A DNA stretch of 64,000 bases from contig NW_019091438.1 in assembly GCF_001949145.1 (NCBI RefSeq), positions 779,669 through 843,668 of the forward strand, in the 5' to 3' direction. Positions within the stretch are counted from its first letter, which is position 1; every line of letters starts with the position of its first letter. Source of the DNA: Acanthaster planci (lineage: Eukaryota > Echinodermata > Asteroidea > Valvatida > Acanthasteridae). The notes below the pieces were generated by a model that made no database searches, had not been told where the DNA came from, and was given only the letters and a program-made list of their open reading frames with translations. Positions 1 to 15,300 of the stretch are shown here, piece by piece. A program made the position numbers and the translations under genes.

Positions 1-272
1 TGAACATATCCCAGTGTTTCACACTCTTTGCCCTCTGAGGACGCGTGAACACATAGTCTCTATTGGAGTATCGCAGCTTTGATCACTCACCCATTTCGCC
101 AGCAGCCAACCAAATCAACAATACCAGGTTTGCAAGAGTGCTGGCATTTACGCTGTCAAACAGAAAAGATCAAGTCCCAGTGGAAATTGGCTCCTGTTCC
201 GTGGGGAGGGATACCTTATATGAACGGTTGTGTGTGGTTATTTCAACACCCCTTCCATTGCCTTCCCAGCAG
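1..272 (+). other. Presumed FET intron, left window edge
   Basis: It ends in a pyrimidine-rich acceptor before 273. The open frame across it is not the frame used by the exon, and no exon could be recognised. Confidence 0.5.
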
Positions 273-372
273 GTGGACCTCCTAGTGGGGGAGGTGGCAG
301 CTACGGAGGGGACTCAGGTGGTGGATATCGCGGTAGCCGCGGCGCTGGAGGTGGTGGTGGTGGAGGATACGG
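273..372 (+). CDS. FET gene exon a: Gly/Ser/Tyr-rich segment
   Basis: The acceptor follows a pyrimidine-rich run and reads cccagcag; using the second AG (272) gives the G|GT phase typical of the other glycine-rich exons. Using the first AG would add one codon. The donor is GTAAGT at 373. It encodes a [11 protein letters not shown]-type stretch with YRGSRG. Confidence 0.85.
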
Positions 373-3300
373 GTAAGTTGCAGTCCAGATAGACGGTTTA
401 GACATTAGTTTCGGCCATAAGGGTCTGGAGGTTTTTTTTTAGTGTCGCCTTTTAAGCCAGACGGTCTGCATTCCTGCAATCCACAAAAGCTGCGTTTCGG
501 GGTTTTTTTGTAGACATAGGTGGGTTACTTAGTGAGAAGTGCCTAACTTATTGGGCGCATGTACCCGTTTCAGCTAGTTGTGGATTGTTCACAGCTGTGT
601 GGTACAGGTGTTGTGATACAAATTGCTCATGATGTTTTTCCATGCGTTGGTGGGTTATTTGTCATGAAAATGTATAACTGGTCAAGATTGTGCGTGAAAT
701 GCACCACAATTTATTGGGGAATAGCTGTTGGTTTTTTTTTTTGTTTTTTTTCTTTTTCATTTTACCCCGTCCTGTGCTGCATAGAAAAATACTAGACTTG
801 GGGGAATTTTTTTTAATGAAACAATTCACAATGACACTTCTTCAACATGCTCTTGAAATGTGTCGTGTGATTGTCTGTTTTTTGTTAACCAGCATCTAGG
901 TGCTGTTACTCTCTCCGCAGATCCGAAACTTCCACAGGTTTTGTTCAATGAAACCTATTGCATGACAAATAAAGAAGTTTCCTTTGTTAGTATTGATAAT
1001 TTTGTAACATGTTCACATGAACAAATAACGTCTTTAAGGGGGTAATGTGTTTTCGTGTAAAATGTTTCGGTAAATCAGCTTATTGCAGTATATACTGACA
1101 TTTGGGTAGTAGTATTGTTTTTTCTTTAAAAAGTATTGCATAGAAGAAATTGTATTGAGACATTTTGTTAAGTGGTGTTAACAGTATTGAAACGGTGTAA
1201 CGTATTTCTTACGGGTGTTTGAATTTTGTACTTCTGGTGTACAAAATGTCATGTAATATATGTATGGCATCGTGTAAGAAAATCCAGTTTCATGCTGCAA
1301 GTGGTAAATATGTTCAATAGTTTTAAGTGGGAAAATGAAATTGTATGTTCATTTTTTTTGTCACATTTGGCAAATTAATTCACAGGATATATAATTTTTG
1401 TAACTAGCGTCCGTATCAGTCATGTCCCATTTTTGTTACCCATTTTTATGATTTAAATTGTGGTTAATATTTAATATTTAAATTAGAACTAGTCATTTCA
1501 ATCTCTTGTATGCCTCCACTCCTTGCATGTTTGTTGATCCCAAGCTCACAGCAGGTACATACAAATGCAAATTTGCTAGAAATGTGCTGTCACACTTGAG
1601 CAGTGATGACACAGATTGGGTATCAGAGTTTTCATACCAATTTTTCAAGTATTACCGAGTGTACATTTTGGAGAGACTTTCCATGTACAGTTCGTGCAGC
1701 AAGTGGATTTGGCGTACAAAAAGACTATTTTAAGCTTGAGACTTTAACCTTATTTAGCCTGAATATTTTCTTTTCAATTTATATGTCCTGTAGATTAATT
1801 TCTTTCTCATGTCCATGGAAAAATAATGAGGAACAGGTCCTGAGGTTTGAAGAAAGGTTGAACGATTTCAGCGGCAGAAAAAGATCGCAGCCACTGCCAG
1901 TACGGGAATGTCACACTGCGTTTTCATTCAGCACACCTGATGCCCATTCTCCGTCCTCCAATTTACTCCAATTTGAAATTTGTATGAATGCTTCTAAATA
2001 CTGAAGGAAACTGTCACCACTTGAGTAGTTTTGTCCCTGTCTCCAGAGTGTGGCATCACCCACATTTATCGAGACAGACAGTTTCAGTTGTTTTTTTTAA
2101 CTCGGCTGCAAAACTTTGACCCCTTTCCCTAAACCAGGAATGTTGAGATTACTTTGTTTGTGCACAAGATATGTGTATACCAATATGGTGGCTTGTTTGT
2201 CGAGTGAAACAAACTGAATCCAGTAGAGCTAAGTGCACTTCATTGGCTGCCGTGATTCTACAACATCCGTTTACTGGTCAAAGCAGATATCAGCGCTGCA
2301 GCTTTATGTACATGCATCCGTGTTGATTGCTGGCTGTCTGTGGTCCGTGATGTCAAATGGTGCAGCTAAAGTCCATCATTTTTTACTAATTAGCAATATT
2401 TCACATCAGTAACTCTGCCACTGTTCTAGTTGGAATTCATACTGTGAAATTCACACTTGCCCCGGCCTCATGATATCGTCAATGTGGTAGACATGGAGTG
2501 TGTTTCTTGACAAGAGAACTGCTGTTCGTGGATGTACTGAAAATTCTGTGAATATGCAATTATTCAGGCATATCTGGCTTCTGTGTGAGTAGAAATATGC
2601 AAAAGATAGTCTGCTCTTTGCTTCGATGTCACAAGTGGCAAACGCGTGATGAAGACTGCGGAATGAGAGCTCGGCATGTAAAAAGCTGACACGAGATATT
2701 TTCTCCACACCATAGACTTCCCTTCATTAGAATCAGGAATTCCAAAACCAAGACTGAAAACAGAATGCAAGTGTCCAAGGACTGGAAAATTTCAAGGTTG
2801 GAGCACTTCCATCACCGGTAAGGAGTCATGCCACTGAAGAATGGATGTGCAACTGCAGAAAAATGCCTCCTTAACATTTTTCACTGGTGCCTGCAAGCCC
2901 ATCAAAGCCGCAGCTGCAATCGTGCCACTGAATTTGAGGAGTGTGATTTCTTTGGTTTTCCCCAGATTTCAGGATTGTTGGAAGCTAAATAATAATTTTT
3001 GGGGGCTATGATTCTTTGTTCTTTGTACAAAACTCAAGTGCTATTTTCACATGGAATCCTCGTCTTGAACTCATATCCTGTAAGCTATCAACAGCCTTGA
3101 AAAACTGGTATGTTAAAGAAAATGCCAGTGCTCGACAGTTTTGCTCATCCCACAGTGTCTACCCCTGGTCAGTTGACTGGAGTTGAGTCTGGTTTTCTTA
3201 CCGTTTGAAGGATTTTCTTCAGAGCTTCACATGAGAACCGATCAAAGATAACCAGAGGGAGACGTTTAATGCTGCTGGACCTAGTTGCGCAAGGAGCATG

Positions 3301-6300
3301 CACTCAAGCCATTGGGATAGTGTTGAACAGACAGAAATATTGAAGGATGTTCCATCCCTAGCAAGATTGGCTTGTATCTGCCATGTGCATGTATCTCTCA
3401 ACTTCCAATTTTCATTCCAGAATACATGTGAGTGAAGGTTGAGTGGGTAAGTATGCAGCATCAAGCCCTTCATCAAGAACACAGTGAAAATGATTTGTCA
3501 GAATTTTGATAATATATGATACAGACCTAGGCTCATGGACCTTGGATCAGTGGAGTCCATTTTACTTGAATGTCGACAATTCTCTTACAGGTGGGGAAAA
3601 CATTGTTCAAATAAGTACATTGGTGTATGGCAACATACATGTAAATGCTTTTTTTAGGTGTAATATAAAAGGTAGTCTGAACGTGTGTTAAAGTAACTTG
3701 GCCCTTGGTGTTAACTCCAAAATATCTTTCTTGTTGTATGGTAGTTATTTATGACAGCATGTTTGGTGATTTGTAATATTTGGAAGTGTGCATTTGTAAT
3801 GTTCAGTTGATTATTGCAAACCAGAGTTAATGTAATCAGTAATTTCTCGTCGTTAAAGAAATTCTGAAGTATTGTATGTTTTTGTATTTATTGAGATACA
3901 TGTATGTAGATTGATCTGAGGCAACCAAATTTTTAGTCCCAATGAAGATTGCGTCCTATGTTGGAACTCAGTTCAGAGTTGTCTTTTTTTAGAGCATGAG
4001 CCATTTCTTTCTCCAAGAATCCTTGGTTTTTCAAATTGCATTTGTGATCACGTGACTGGGGTAAGTCACGTGATTGGTTGCCTGTGTCAGGATCAGTCTA
4101 TTTTAGTGTGTATTGATTTGTCAGTAGCGTTTGCTCAAAATGACACAGTCATGTGACTCAGAGAAATCACGTGATTGGTCGCTAGTAGTCCGTGATGGAG
4201 GATTGGTCTGTTGCAACTGTTGTCGAAATGCATGGGATAGACGCAGTACTTGAGTAGATTCTGTAAGATAAATGTAAATGTGTGGAAAATGCAAAACCAA
4301 TCTTCCTTTAAAGTGAACCTGATCATTCAACCCTGGAGCTTACAGTGATCCAGGGGACTTCGGAGACTTGGGGTAGAACCTGGGTCTGGTCCCCTGCCTC
4401 CTAAGCATTAACAAACCCTACCATGTATCTCCTGCAAATTCCTTCTCAGTGGTGACCGAAGCGGCGGAGGCGCCAGCCGAGGGGGATTCAATAAGTTTGG
4501 TGGTAAGTTGGGTGTTGATTTTGTGCCTCTTTGTTAATTTTTTGGGGGGTTGGTTTTTCATCAGTGTTGGTAATACATGAAAACTGAGGCACTGGAAATA
4601 CATGTAATTTATGGTAAACAAGTTTTTTTTGGGGGGGGGGGATTTTTGTTTTTTCTTTCTCAATATTGGAGATGGAAAAAGTACAATCATTGTGTCAAAA
4701 AGATGTTTTTTTTACAATGTGCAAGCAAACATTGTAGATAGATGGTCTCATGACATCCTCAATAATTTTTACATTGAATGATTGTTTTCATGAATTGTTC
4801 AAGCACCGCAAGTTTTCAGCATAGCCGGTGAGTGGTACTTTTTCAAAGTGCATGAAAATGCAAAAAGTTAATTTGTGGAGAACTTGTAACCATTTGTCCA
4901 ACACTTGATATTTGTTTGCTCCTTTGGTAACAAATTGAACAAAAGAGGAATCAGTTTAGTGAAGAGGGGTCTAGAAATGAAATTGGTGTGTCACTGCCTT
5001 ATCCAGGGGTGTGAAGTCTCTGCTTTTTACTAGACTTCCGCTTTTTGTTGAGTGTGCCGAATTTCATTTTCCACTTTTTTGCCATATTTTCTTCTTTGCG
5101 CAAGCGCCAATTTTTCCACTTTTCTTTTTCTACGGACGTGACGCGACAGTCGGACCAAACTTTGCACGTCCTCCTTCCGACACAGAGCAGTACTGTTACA
5201 CTGTAATGCATGTGACTTACTCTTCTGTATATGTACATTTACGGACATACAGTGTATAGCGCAAGTCTTGCGTGTTAACAGCATACTGGGACCATCTGGT
5301 CATTGTGTTGTGATTGGCTGCAATTGAAATATCAATATTCATATATTCATGTCAGTGGGACTCGCAGTAGCACACATTTCACTGGAAATTTGTGGCTGGA
5401 AATTTGTGACAACTGCTTCGTAACAACTGGCGCAGGTAGCGCCAAGGTTTTGTGTCATGCATTATGGCACGGTTCTTGCGTGCTCTGTGTGCCTCGTTTT
5501 GTACGAGCTTTATTTTTGGACATAAACTCATTGTAAAATCAGTGTAACACAAAATGTATAATAATCCAAAGAGGCTCTGACTTGAATACAACCTTTGACA
5601 AGACTGATCCTCAGGCTACAAAGCTGGGAAAATGGACGTGGATGGAATACACTGTAGTAGATGGACAGGCAAACACAGTCTGTGCCTGCTAAATCCAAAA
5701 GCCTGCGGTGTGCATTCTGTGTAACAAAGAATTGAAATCTTGAAAATTGAGTCGGATCAGGTGTGAAAAAGGGCCAACTCGCTCTACAAACCTCAATCTT
5801 CACAACTTTGGTACGCGTATACCTGTTCATACTGGTTCATTTTAACCTTCAGGAATTTCAGACGGATACGAAGACGAAGTTAAATAAAAATGTGCATAGC
5901 CGAAATTGTAACAAACAATTCAGTGGGTGCACTAGGAGGCTGTAAAATGCACCACAGAACATCTACACTTAAAAACTGTCCTTGCCGTATATGCTTTGCA
6001 CTTCCAATTTCAGGTACCTTCAGCTAATTTTGGTAGTGGTCCACTCGAACCCTTGCTTATCAGACACATTTCTGTACTTGGTACATAAAGAGTGTTATCA
6101 TTGTTGGTTTCCAGTTTAATCAAAGGAAAGCAAGAGGTGATTGATCAATTTAACGGAAGTCTGAAACTCTAAATAATTGCAACATAGACTTGAGAATTTG
6201 GTCAGTAAGATTTGTTCCCATCGCTATTTTGAGACAGGTATTTTCTTTTGGATGGGGGGGGGGTCACTTCTGGTGAAACTAAAATACAAATGGTCTAGAT

Positions 6301-9300
6301 TGATAGGACTCTGGCATAAAACATGTCTGCTTGAATATTAGCTTTCAAGCATCAGGTGTAGCTTTATGATTCCCAGAGTAAGAGTTTTGGAAGGTGGAAG
6401 AACTCGATCAGGGGAATTCTAGTAGCAAAAGATATTTCCAAGAGTAAGTTTGGGTGAATTGGTATCATGTATCGGTCGAGATCAAGAAACTACATTTGAC
6501 AAAGGGATTGTAATGCAGCTGATATAAATTTACATGGACATGTATTTGACAACCACCCTCCTCTTTCCCCATGGATGTATTTGGACTCTTTAGGATAACT
6601 TGCCACTGTTGGAACGATATCAAGAGAAGAGATTAGAACATTGAGCAGTGGTGTATACATCACATGCAGGGGCGAACGTGTATATACGGAAAAAATATGC
6701 ATGTGACTTCACATGAATATGTGCTCACATGCCCCTGTGCACCAAAGAAAGCTGGACGTGTGATTTGCATAGAACAGAATATAAGAGTTTCCTGTGCAAA
6801 TGAAATGCAATGACGGGCTTGTTTTCAGCCAAAAGTAACTGGCACATTTTTGTGTTGGGTACTGTCTCCTAAAATGCGAGCTTAAGGTTATATGGAGGAG
6901 AAAATAATATTTTAATAATTTCTAGAAAAACTGTAGGTATGTTTGTGCTCAGCTCCAGTTAGCTGGTATGTGTTTCCCGATTAAAAACATGGGTGGCAGT
7001 CTCCCCGAGTGCTAACCCTAGTCCAAGAGAACAGACGAATCATTACAATTTTTTCCATGGGAGTAGTGTAGAGAACATGTTAGAGAACACGGTTAGTTTT
7101 TTTTTTTCCCATTGTTGACTTGAGTTCAGTGGAAACTGAAGCAGTTGGGAATGTGTTGTACATGTACACCTGATGTACGTGTGTCTGATAATTTGTTAAT
7201 GTGACTGGGTCTGAAGCACTTCCCGTCAAGAAATGCTAAATCCTTGGTCTTACTCGGGTGTGTGTGTGTTTGTTTTTCCCATGAGGCCAGGTATTGGCTT
7301 ATTCAGTAAAGGTCTTTTTATTTTATGGATTTTTTTTATTTCTGAGAATTTGTTATGAAGCTTTGGCATCAAAACAGGTATCAATGAATTGTTCGGGTTG
7401 TGATTTTTTTTTTCCTTTTTGAATTAAGTACGTAGAAATGAAAAAGTGTTCAGTGTCGGGAGTAAATTTTGGGTAGCAAAGCAGTTTGCTAATTACTTAA
7501 GCAGCAGTGTGCGTATGCTCACTGCATTTGCTGTCGTAGTTTTTAATATAGACTGTGCTGTAAAGAATGACTAAATAAGGTGTTCCTATTTTTGAAAAAA
7601 AAAATTATTTAAACTTTGGTTTTGTTTCATCTTTGGTGATGCAAATTGAAATATTATAAAAAACCTTAACCTGGGATGTTTGGGCTAATGTTGGAGTGTT
7701 GTGTAATTCAAGCGACCCAGCAGCGCACTGCATCCAACTTGTCAAACATTCCTCACTGGGAACATGGTTTAATAACCTAATGTGATGGATAGACAGCATG
7801 CAACTACAGGTTTAATGCCCAGTTCGGTTTTTCAGGTTTCTCAACGCATAATAGCCATCTATAAAAAAATTTTTTCAACATGTGTGAAGAGTTAACGCAT
7901 GCAAAGCGGTACATTCTTCTGTAAGTTTGGCCTGAGAAGTACACTGAGATGCTGTAAGTAAAAGTGTGCCTTGGAAATCACACACCGACAGGTGTAATTT
8001 GTCGGCTCATTGAACCCAGTGTGAAAGGACCCAATCAACACGAAGGTTGAAATGCTCCTTCCGTTCACTAGATTTCGCTTAGTCAAAGTGCCGATTTTGT
8101 AAAATTGTTTTGCGTCATACAGAGTAACTCTTACGGAGCGGGACATCCTCTTGAGGACAAGTTTGTCCTGGGAAAATCCAGAAAGGAGTAAACTAAGATG
8201 CTTTTCAGTTTTGCTTTTAGAAGAGGGTGATACCAGATATCAGCCTTTGCTGTTCAAGAAATCGTATATCAGCCCCAATTAATTCACATTCTGTTATTTT
8301 CTGGAGGGGAGGGGGTGTTAACAAGGTATTATCAGTAGCGTTCACTTTTCAATGTGTCTCATGACTTACTTGATACTGGAAATGATTGCAGCCTACACAG
8401 TGTACATGGAGATCATAAAATAACCTAAACTGTAAAGTAGAGATCTGATTACAAGAGCTAGGGAATTTTTCAAACTCCACGTGTAAGTACATTGAAGCCA
8501 TCGGGTCAAAGTGAAACTATGACAAGGTAAAAATTGACCTGTTCTGCATTGCAAGTTGTAAATGCTATGCCATGGGTTCGATCAGGGTATCCTTTGCCCA
8601 AAGTACTGTTGAAGAGGAAACAGTGTTGCTGTTTGTGTGCTGTCCATGAGTTATAAACAAAGTCCACTGACTTTCTCGAGACAGAAGGCGGACAGAATGC
8701 CCCAGAAAACTAAGGACAGCACAGAATTCTGTCTTGTTTGCCAAAATGATGCCTTTTGGGAAATTTTCTGTAGAATATTAATGTTACATATGTAAAAGGG
8801 AGCAACAGGTCTCATAACACTTTCATTTTTCTTATCACCAAGAGTACACATTGTCTTGTACCTGATGCAATCGCTGGCCAAATGCCTGTAGATATAGCTG
8901 TAATAGCAGCATCTCTAGTGACCCAGCAACACTGCAGGGGTTTATTTTTCATCTGGACACGGACCCAGAGTTTGTGTCAAAATATAGACCATGTAGACTG
9001 CTGCCGAGGGCTCGTCCATTCGATTTCAAGATGCCAACGTAATGTGAAGTGCAAAATGAGTCCGGGTAGCCTGCATTGCAATGAGTGGATGGATTGTTGC
9101 GCAGGCAAGCCATTTGTCAGGAGTAACGCGTCGTGGTAAAAAGAAAACCTTTTAGTTTGAAGAGAACAAAATTGTGATTTCAGAAAAAAACTGGAAATTG
9201 TAAGGCATTAGATAAACAGTGGTGGCATCTGTTGCGTTAGCCTTACACCTGTTACACAAGGTCCCTGCCTACCAGTACATTGCAGTGTAATGAAAATAAT

Positions 9301-12300
9301 CTTAAGGTGATGGCAGACCATGTAAAGGAGGTGCTCATTTTCTTCTATTATTTTTCAATTTATTTTATTTTGCTTCGTTCCCATTTCACACCCAACTCAT
9401 CGGTAAACAGAAACAAAGGTGAATGAGTAGGCCCCGGCCAAGGTTTGTGTATTCATGTTTGGTGAACGGTAAATCTATGGCTGCATCCGAATCTGTTGTC
9501 TGGAGCTAGGTTTAGGTCTTCACTCCATTGGAAATGCATGGAGACGCATAGACATTAGACCTAGCCGTAGCTCTGGAAGCCCGTTTCGGACACGGCCTTA
9601 TCCTGTGGTACCTGGTTTTCATGGTAGCTGTATATCAGCTTGCCCATGCCCTGTGTGTACCTTGTAGTTCCAACTCCAAATACCAAGATACATGCTGAAG
9701 CCTGTGAGGAAAGATGTGGAGGTTCATAGGGAGGCTCATTTCAATTGATAAAAGACAGGTGTAAAGCTTCTACCAAGTGGGTGTGAACTTGAATTTGAGT
9801 TCACTTTCCATATGCACACTTAGCATGTGTTCTAGTGGCTCATTACAGGTGTAGTACATTGGATTTGTATGCTTGAAGGGTGGAGTTTCAAGGAGTGTTA
9901 AAAATTAATACATGTAGGTTCTGAGGAGATACCAGAAACCAGTCCTTCGCAAGCTACAGAGAGTGTAATGCATGATTTTTATTACAAAGTGATATGCTGC
10001 AGATTTTTTTTTCTCATCCAAACGTAACGTTTCTTCAAAAGCAATGGGGTAAACATTGCAACAGATTGGGATGTTTTGGGTAGTTGACTCCAGGATACTT
10101 GTATTCATAAATGGCCTCAAGGCACCAATGGGGAAATACCTATCGCAATGAATTTTAGAGATTGATTCCAGCAGAAGACTGTGCCAAGGTTGACTGTTAT
10201 TAATCAGATAACTGTCTACTCAGATCATATGTTCAAATGCGAGCTGCGCTTGTCAACTTACACGTTTGGCACGTGTGTGTCAGTTCCAATCAACCAGCTG
10301 GTGATACTCTTGAATATATTTTCAGTCATGGATAGGAAAGGGCACAGCATAAACATGCTAAGTTCTGTGAGTGAAGTGCAAGAAAAAACATTAGAACATG
10401 AAGTTAGCTGCTTCCAAAAGGTTGACGTTTGTACCTGCAGACTTGGTTGGCAGTAAGCTTTAATTCCATGTGGTGACATGGATAAACAGAGTAAATATGC
10501 ATTGGTATTTTGGAACCAGCTTTTTTCCCTCCTATAGATGGGGTTAAGATCCAGGTGTGTGTGTGCCATCAGCAAACTTGCTTTCTCTCATTTTCTTTTT
10601 TTTTCTTTTGTTTGGTTTTTCAAGAGAGTGCCTATTTTTGATGGGGAAAATTTACTAGATTCAATGAAATTTCTTCAGAAATGCATCTTTATATCCGTTG
10701 TCGCTTTGGGATCTTTTCCCATTTGATGTTGCATCCAGAGTTGAGATTTTTTTCCTGATTTCCGGATATTTTATCAGGGTTTTCCAGACCTCGGGGTTTT
10801 TCAAACAGTCTCTTTTAAAATCTAGAAAACCTGAGTTTACCGTTATTATGTTTGTATGTATAACAGTTGATATAGAACACAATAGATTGGTACTTGAAGG
10901 GGTGCCTATAGGCAAACGCAGATGTATATGTATACATAGACCTGACACTTCTGTGGGCCCCTCAAATCCTCTGGTGATTATTTCCTGGATTTTTCAATTT
11001 CCTCCGACACTCCTGTGCATCATCTCGGGTTTTTTTTGTTTTGTTTTTTAGCCCAGCCTTATGTGGTCAACCATTCTTGGTTGGCCAGTTTCACTGGTTT
11101 ACTCTGAATTAAGGAGAAATTGTAGTCACATTGTTTTTAATACACGATTGACAAGAACTGAATTGCATGGTATCTTGTATGGACTCGTTGCTACTTGGTA
11201 GATTAAATCTTTTCTAGGCAGCCATGGGCATGTTGTCTAACATGCAAGGGTATGTCAGACTAAAGCTCTGTGGGATTTTCCTTCATCATATGTCCATAGC
11301 TTTGACCAAACATGGATGTTATTAACATGCTACTATTGTACACTCACTAGAAGTGTACTTGTTTAGTGGATTGTATGGGCTGTAAATACCAAATTCAATG
11401 TGTCACCAAGGTGCTTAAGGAACTATATGAATGTGGCATTTTCACTTGAAAGCGTTCTGCACTTGTCACCTGTGTTGTTGAGATTGGCATTCCATGGAAT
11501 ATGCGCGCACCCACGTGTGCACTGGTGCGACTTGTACAATCCTTAGTGTCGGTATGATTCACGAGGGAGCAGGAGTTGGCTGTTTTCGTAAGGATCGTAA
11601 CACGGTTTATGAAATGAGCTGAGACTATGTAGGGCGTATTTGTGCCCAAGTGTAAACCCGTCGGGTCGTCGTAAGCTTGTTAACTTACAGGTGGGTTTTG
11701 TTTTCCTATTGTGACAGATTCTGGCCGTGGTGGTGGTGGCGGCGGTGCTGGAGGGGGCAGTGGCGGCTTTGGTGGGGGCAGTTCCTATGGTGGGGGTAAG
11801 TTGCTTGGTATTCTCTCTTCAGATCTTTGACATTTTAGTTTCCTGTGGGGCATTGGATTTTGCTACTCGTTAAGCAGCTTCATCGACCACGCAGAATAAA
11901 GTGCGCTACGTTGAGGATACCATAGGCCAAAGCTAAGTCGCTTGAAGTGCATAGCCTCAAACACTGTTGCTCTGTTGCATATGGTCCAACAGGTGAGCCC
12001 AGGAATGACCTTTCTACGGATACGGTCTTTATTAGTGGACTTGGCGAGACCACAGAAGACAAGATAGCGGACTACTTCGGCAAGATCGGTGTCATCAAGG
12101 TACGCTAGACAGCAAACAAGGTGTTTTCTTAACACGGCCTAGCTTTGTGGACTTTTTTATTTGACGAATTCTGAAGTGGAAATGCTTGAGGGGATAAACT
12201 GGTTGCCTTGGGAAAATGTAAATTCCCTGGAAGATGTTGGGTTTTTAAAGAGAATCCTTGAACTAAAAAGAAGGGCTTGTTTCAGGGAGAGGGAGATTAT

Positions 12301-15300
12301 AAATTGTGAAAACCTCACTGACAAGAAAATTCTGTGCTAATGGTCCCTGGTTCAGAGGGAATTTTGCTTTGTGTCAGTACATGCAACTGCATTTTTTTAA
12401 AGTGCAACATGTCTCTTAGTGGGGTAAACTCAGAATGGTGATCAAAGTCTTAATATAAGTTGGCCCGGTCATGAGTTAAAACAAACCTGCAAAGGGTCCA
12501 AGGCTTTCTTGAGGTGATTTTTCGTGGATATTTTTGGCTCAAACCCAGATTGACAAGAAGCTGGGCAAACCCAAGGTGTGGATCTACAGGAACAAGCAAA
12601 CCCAACGGCCGACTGGGGAGGCTACAGTGACGTACGATGACCCTCCCTCTGCCAAGGCAGCAATTGATTGGTTCAATGGTAAGTCGCTGAAGAAAATACC
12701 CTTTGGCGTTGCGGCGTAGTAGGCCGAGTCACCAAAGAGCTGGCAAGCCAACAATTAGCTTAGCTCCCACTGCAGTATTGAAGTTTGAGATAGGTCGAGG
12801 GTTTTGCCATGGGCACGTGACAAAATTTTGCAATCCCACCTGCCCCCGTTGTTTTGTCTGCTTTGACCGAAAAATTCTTTTGTGGTCCTCCAGGCAAAGA
12901 CTTCTACGGTAATACCATCAAGGTCGAGTTTGCTACATCTCGCCCCAGCTTTGGGGGCAACTTCAGAGGCCGAGGCGGCGGAGGATTTGGTAAGAGAGAG
13001 GGTTATTCGTTCTTCTTGAAATGCAGTGGCCTTGCCACCAATCCACTTGATGAAGCCGTCAATTTATGGATACTCTTTGTGCCTCACGGCCAGCAGGATT
13101 TTGAATGTTTAAATGGAGATTCCTACAGAACTTGTGTAAGGTTGAGAAGGGAACATTTCACAGCATAGATATGGGTATTTTTTTGAAATCATTCTGTGTC
13201 ATTGTACATGTATAAATATTACCAAGAAGGTGAAGGATAAACAGATGCTGGAATTTCAAACTGAAGGGCTAAAGACATGCAACACTTTGCCAGAAGCCCA
13301 AAACTAATACCCCCCTTTAGGCTTCAGCGTAGGAAAATTTGGTTCCAATCATTTCCCAAGTTCTCCAAGCAAATTTTCCCCCCTCCCTTCAAAAGGTGGC
13401 GGTGGTTTCCGCGGTCGTGGTGGAGGCCGTGATGGTGATGGCGGCGGCTTCCGTGGAGGTCGGGGTGGTGACCGGGGTCCTGGCGGTGGCGGTGGTGGCA
13501 TGGGCGGTGGAGCCCGTCAGGGAGATTGGATCTGCACTGAGAAGTAAGTCCCCATACATTCCTCTCTCTGCCAGTGCCTGGTATCCTTCAGAAATGGCAT
13601 TTTATTAACTTGTGGGGATTTCATGATTTTTGACCCCCAAATTCTGGTGGTGATTTTGTTGTGTTTGTGAGTTTGTCTCTGAATTCAATTGGGGACCCTG
13701 AATAATAGAGGACAATAAGGTCCCTGATTGACAGAGGGTCCCCGATTGACAACTGTGTACAAAACATATGGGTGGTGTTCTAAAAAAGTGACAAACAAAA
13801 GAGGAACAATAGGGGGTCCCCAGTTGCAGGCAGATACACACTTGGGTATGTGTGTTGAGGTAAAACGAGCCATAATCCTAGACAAATCTCGTGAGGCTTC
13901 CACCCCCCCCCCCCNCTTGTGTGTGTGTTTTGAGGAAAACGAGCCATAATCCTGGACAAATCTCGTGAGGCTTCCACACCCCCCCCCACCCCCTTTCAGT
14001 GTATGGTTTATGCGTGCGGTCTGCGCTCCGGCTGAACATGACTGAACATTATTTTCTACTTGTATAGGAAAACGCACAACTTGCCAAGCCATTTGGACAG
14101 CAAAGTTAGGCCTAGCTAAAGAGCTCCCAAAAGCCCTGTCAAGTCAATACTTTATTGTCACCCATTGTTACAGGGCCTGTTTCATATTTCCTTTTTACAA
14201 CCCCCTTCTCTTGTGGATTTCACTGTATCCCCACCTATCTCGCCCCAGAAACCCTGAGAAACGTGGGGATTTGTCGGTTTTCTCCCCTGAATTTTTCAAG
14301 CGATAAATGGGGATCAAATTACAACAGGTATACCAATGTAGACAGAGAAAAGATACAAGGTCACCGTGTATTTTAGTACTCAGATTCAGTGCTCGTAATT
14401 ACTGTTACATTGAGCTTGTGGAAACAACGGATGATGTTTCATTTGCTGTGTTCCTTTGTTTTCATTTTCAGTGGTTGCAATAATCATAATTTTGCCCGTC
14501 GTGAGAAGTGCAACATGTGTGGAGCTCCCAGACCTGCTGATGGTAAGCTACTTAAACAATGTTGATTTTTTAGACTCTTTGTTGAGTCTATCAACTCTCA
14601 AGTCTCCAAATTCTCAATCTACAAAATCAACCACCAAGTAGAATTGTGTCCTGAATGATGTTTTGGTCAGCACTTCCTGGAGCATTCACCTTTCCCTTGT
14701 GTATTTCCAAGCAAGAGTTTATGCGGATTGGAAGGTCCCGTATCGGGACAAATTTCTCAGGATGTTTCTGTATTCCAGAAGGTTTTATAGTCCTTCGGGT
14801 TTTGTTTATACTTTTAGGAATGTATAAAAAATAACTTTCCAAGACTGATAAAATACTAGACTTTTCAGAGAAAACTTGTGCCTAGTATTAGCTAGAAAAA
14901 GGGAGGAGAATCCCAGTATTTTATTACGATCTGTACAACTCTTTATGGTTAATGTTTTGTAGATTTTCCTTCATCCCTGTATGCTCTTTCCTTTGACTTC
15001 CAGTTGCACATCGATCCTGTCAGTCTCCCAGAAATCTACAGGAAGACCGCATTGTTGACTGGTTTTCTTCCAATTGCTTTCATTCCATAGGTGGCATGCC
15101 TGCCCCGAGTGGCGGTCCGGGCTTCGGTGATCGTGGTGGACGTGGTGGCGGCGGCGGTGGTTTCCGTGGGCGTGGTGGGATGGACCGGGGGCGCGGTGGT
15201 GGCTCCGGCTTTGGTGACCGCGGCGGTCGGGGAGGTGGCGGCGGTGGTGGCTTTTCGCCCCGTGGGCGAGGTGGGGCAGACAGAGGAGGGCGTGGTGGCT

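Noticed and set aside
63-392. 109-residue frame overlapping the first FET exon
   Set aside because: Not the frame that joins in phase to the next exon; the glycine-rich frame 275-370 is correct.
13339-13608. Plus-strand frame rich in V and A over the RGG exon
   Set aside because: Wrong frame; the RGG/zinc-finger frame continues the gene in phase.
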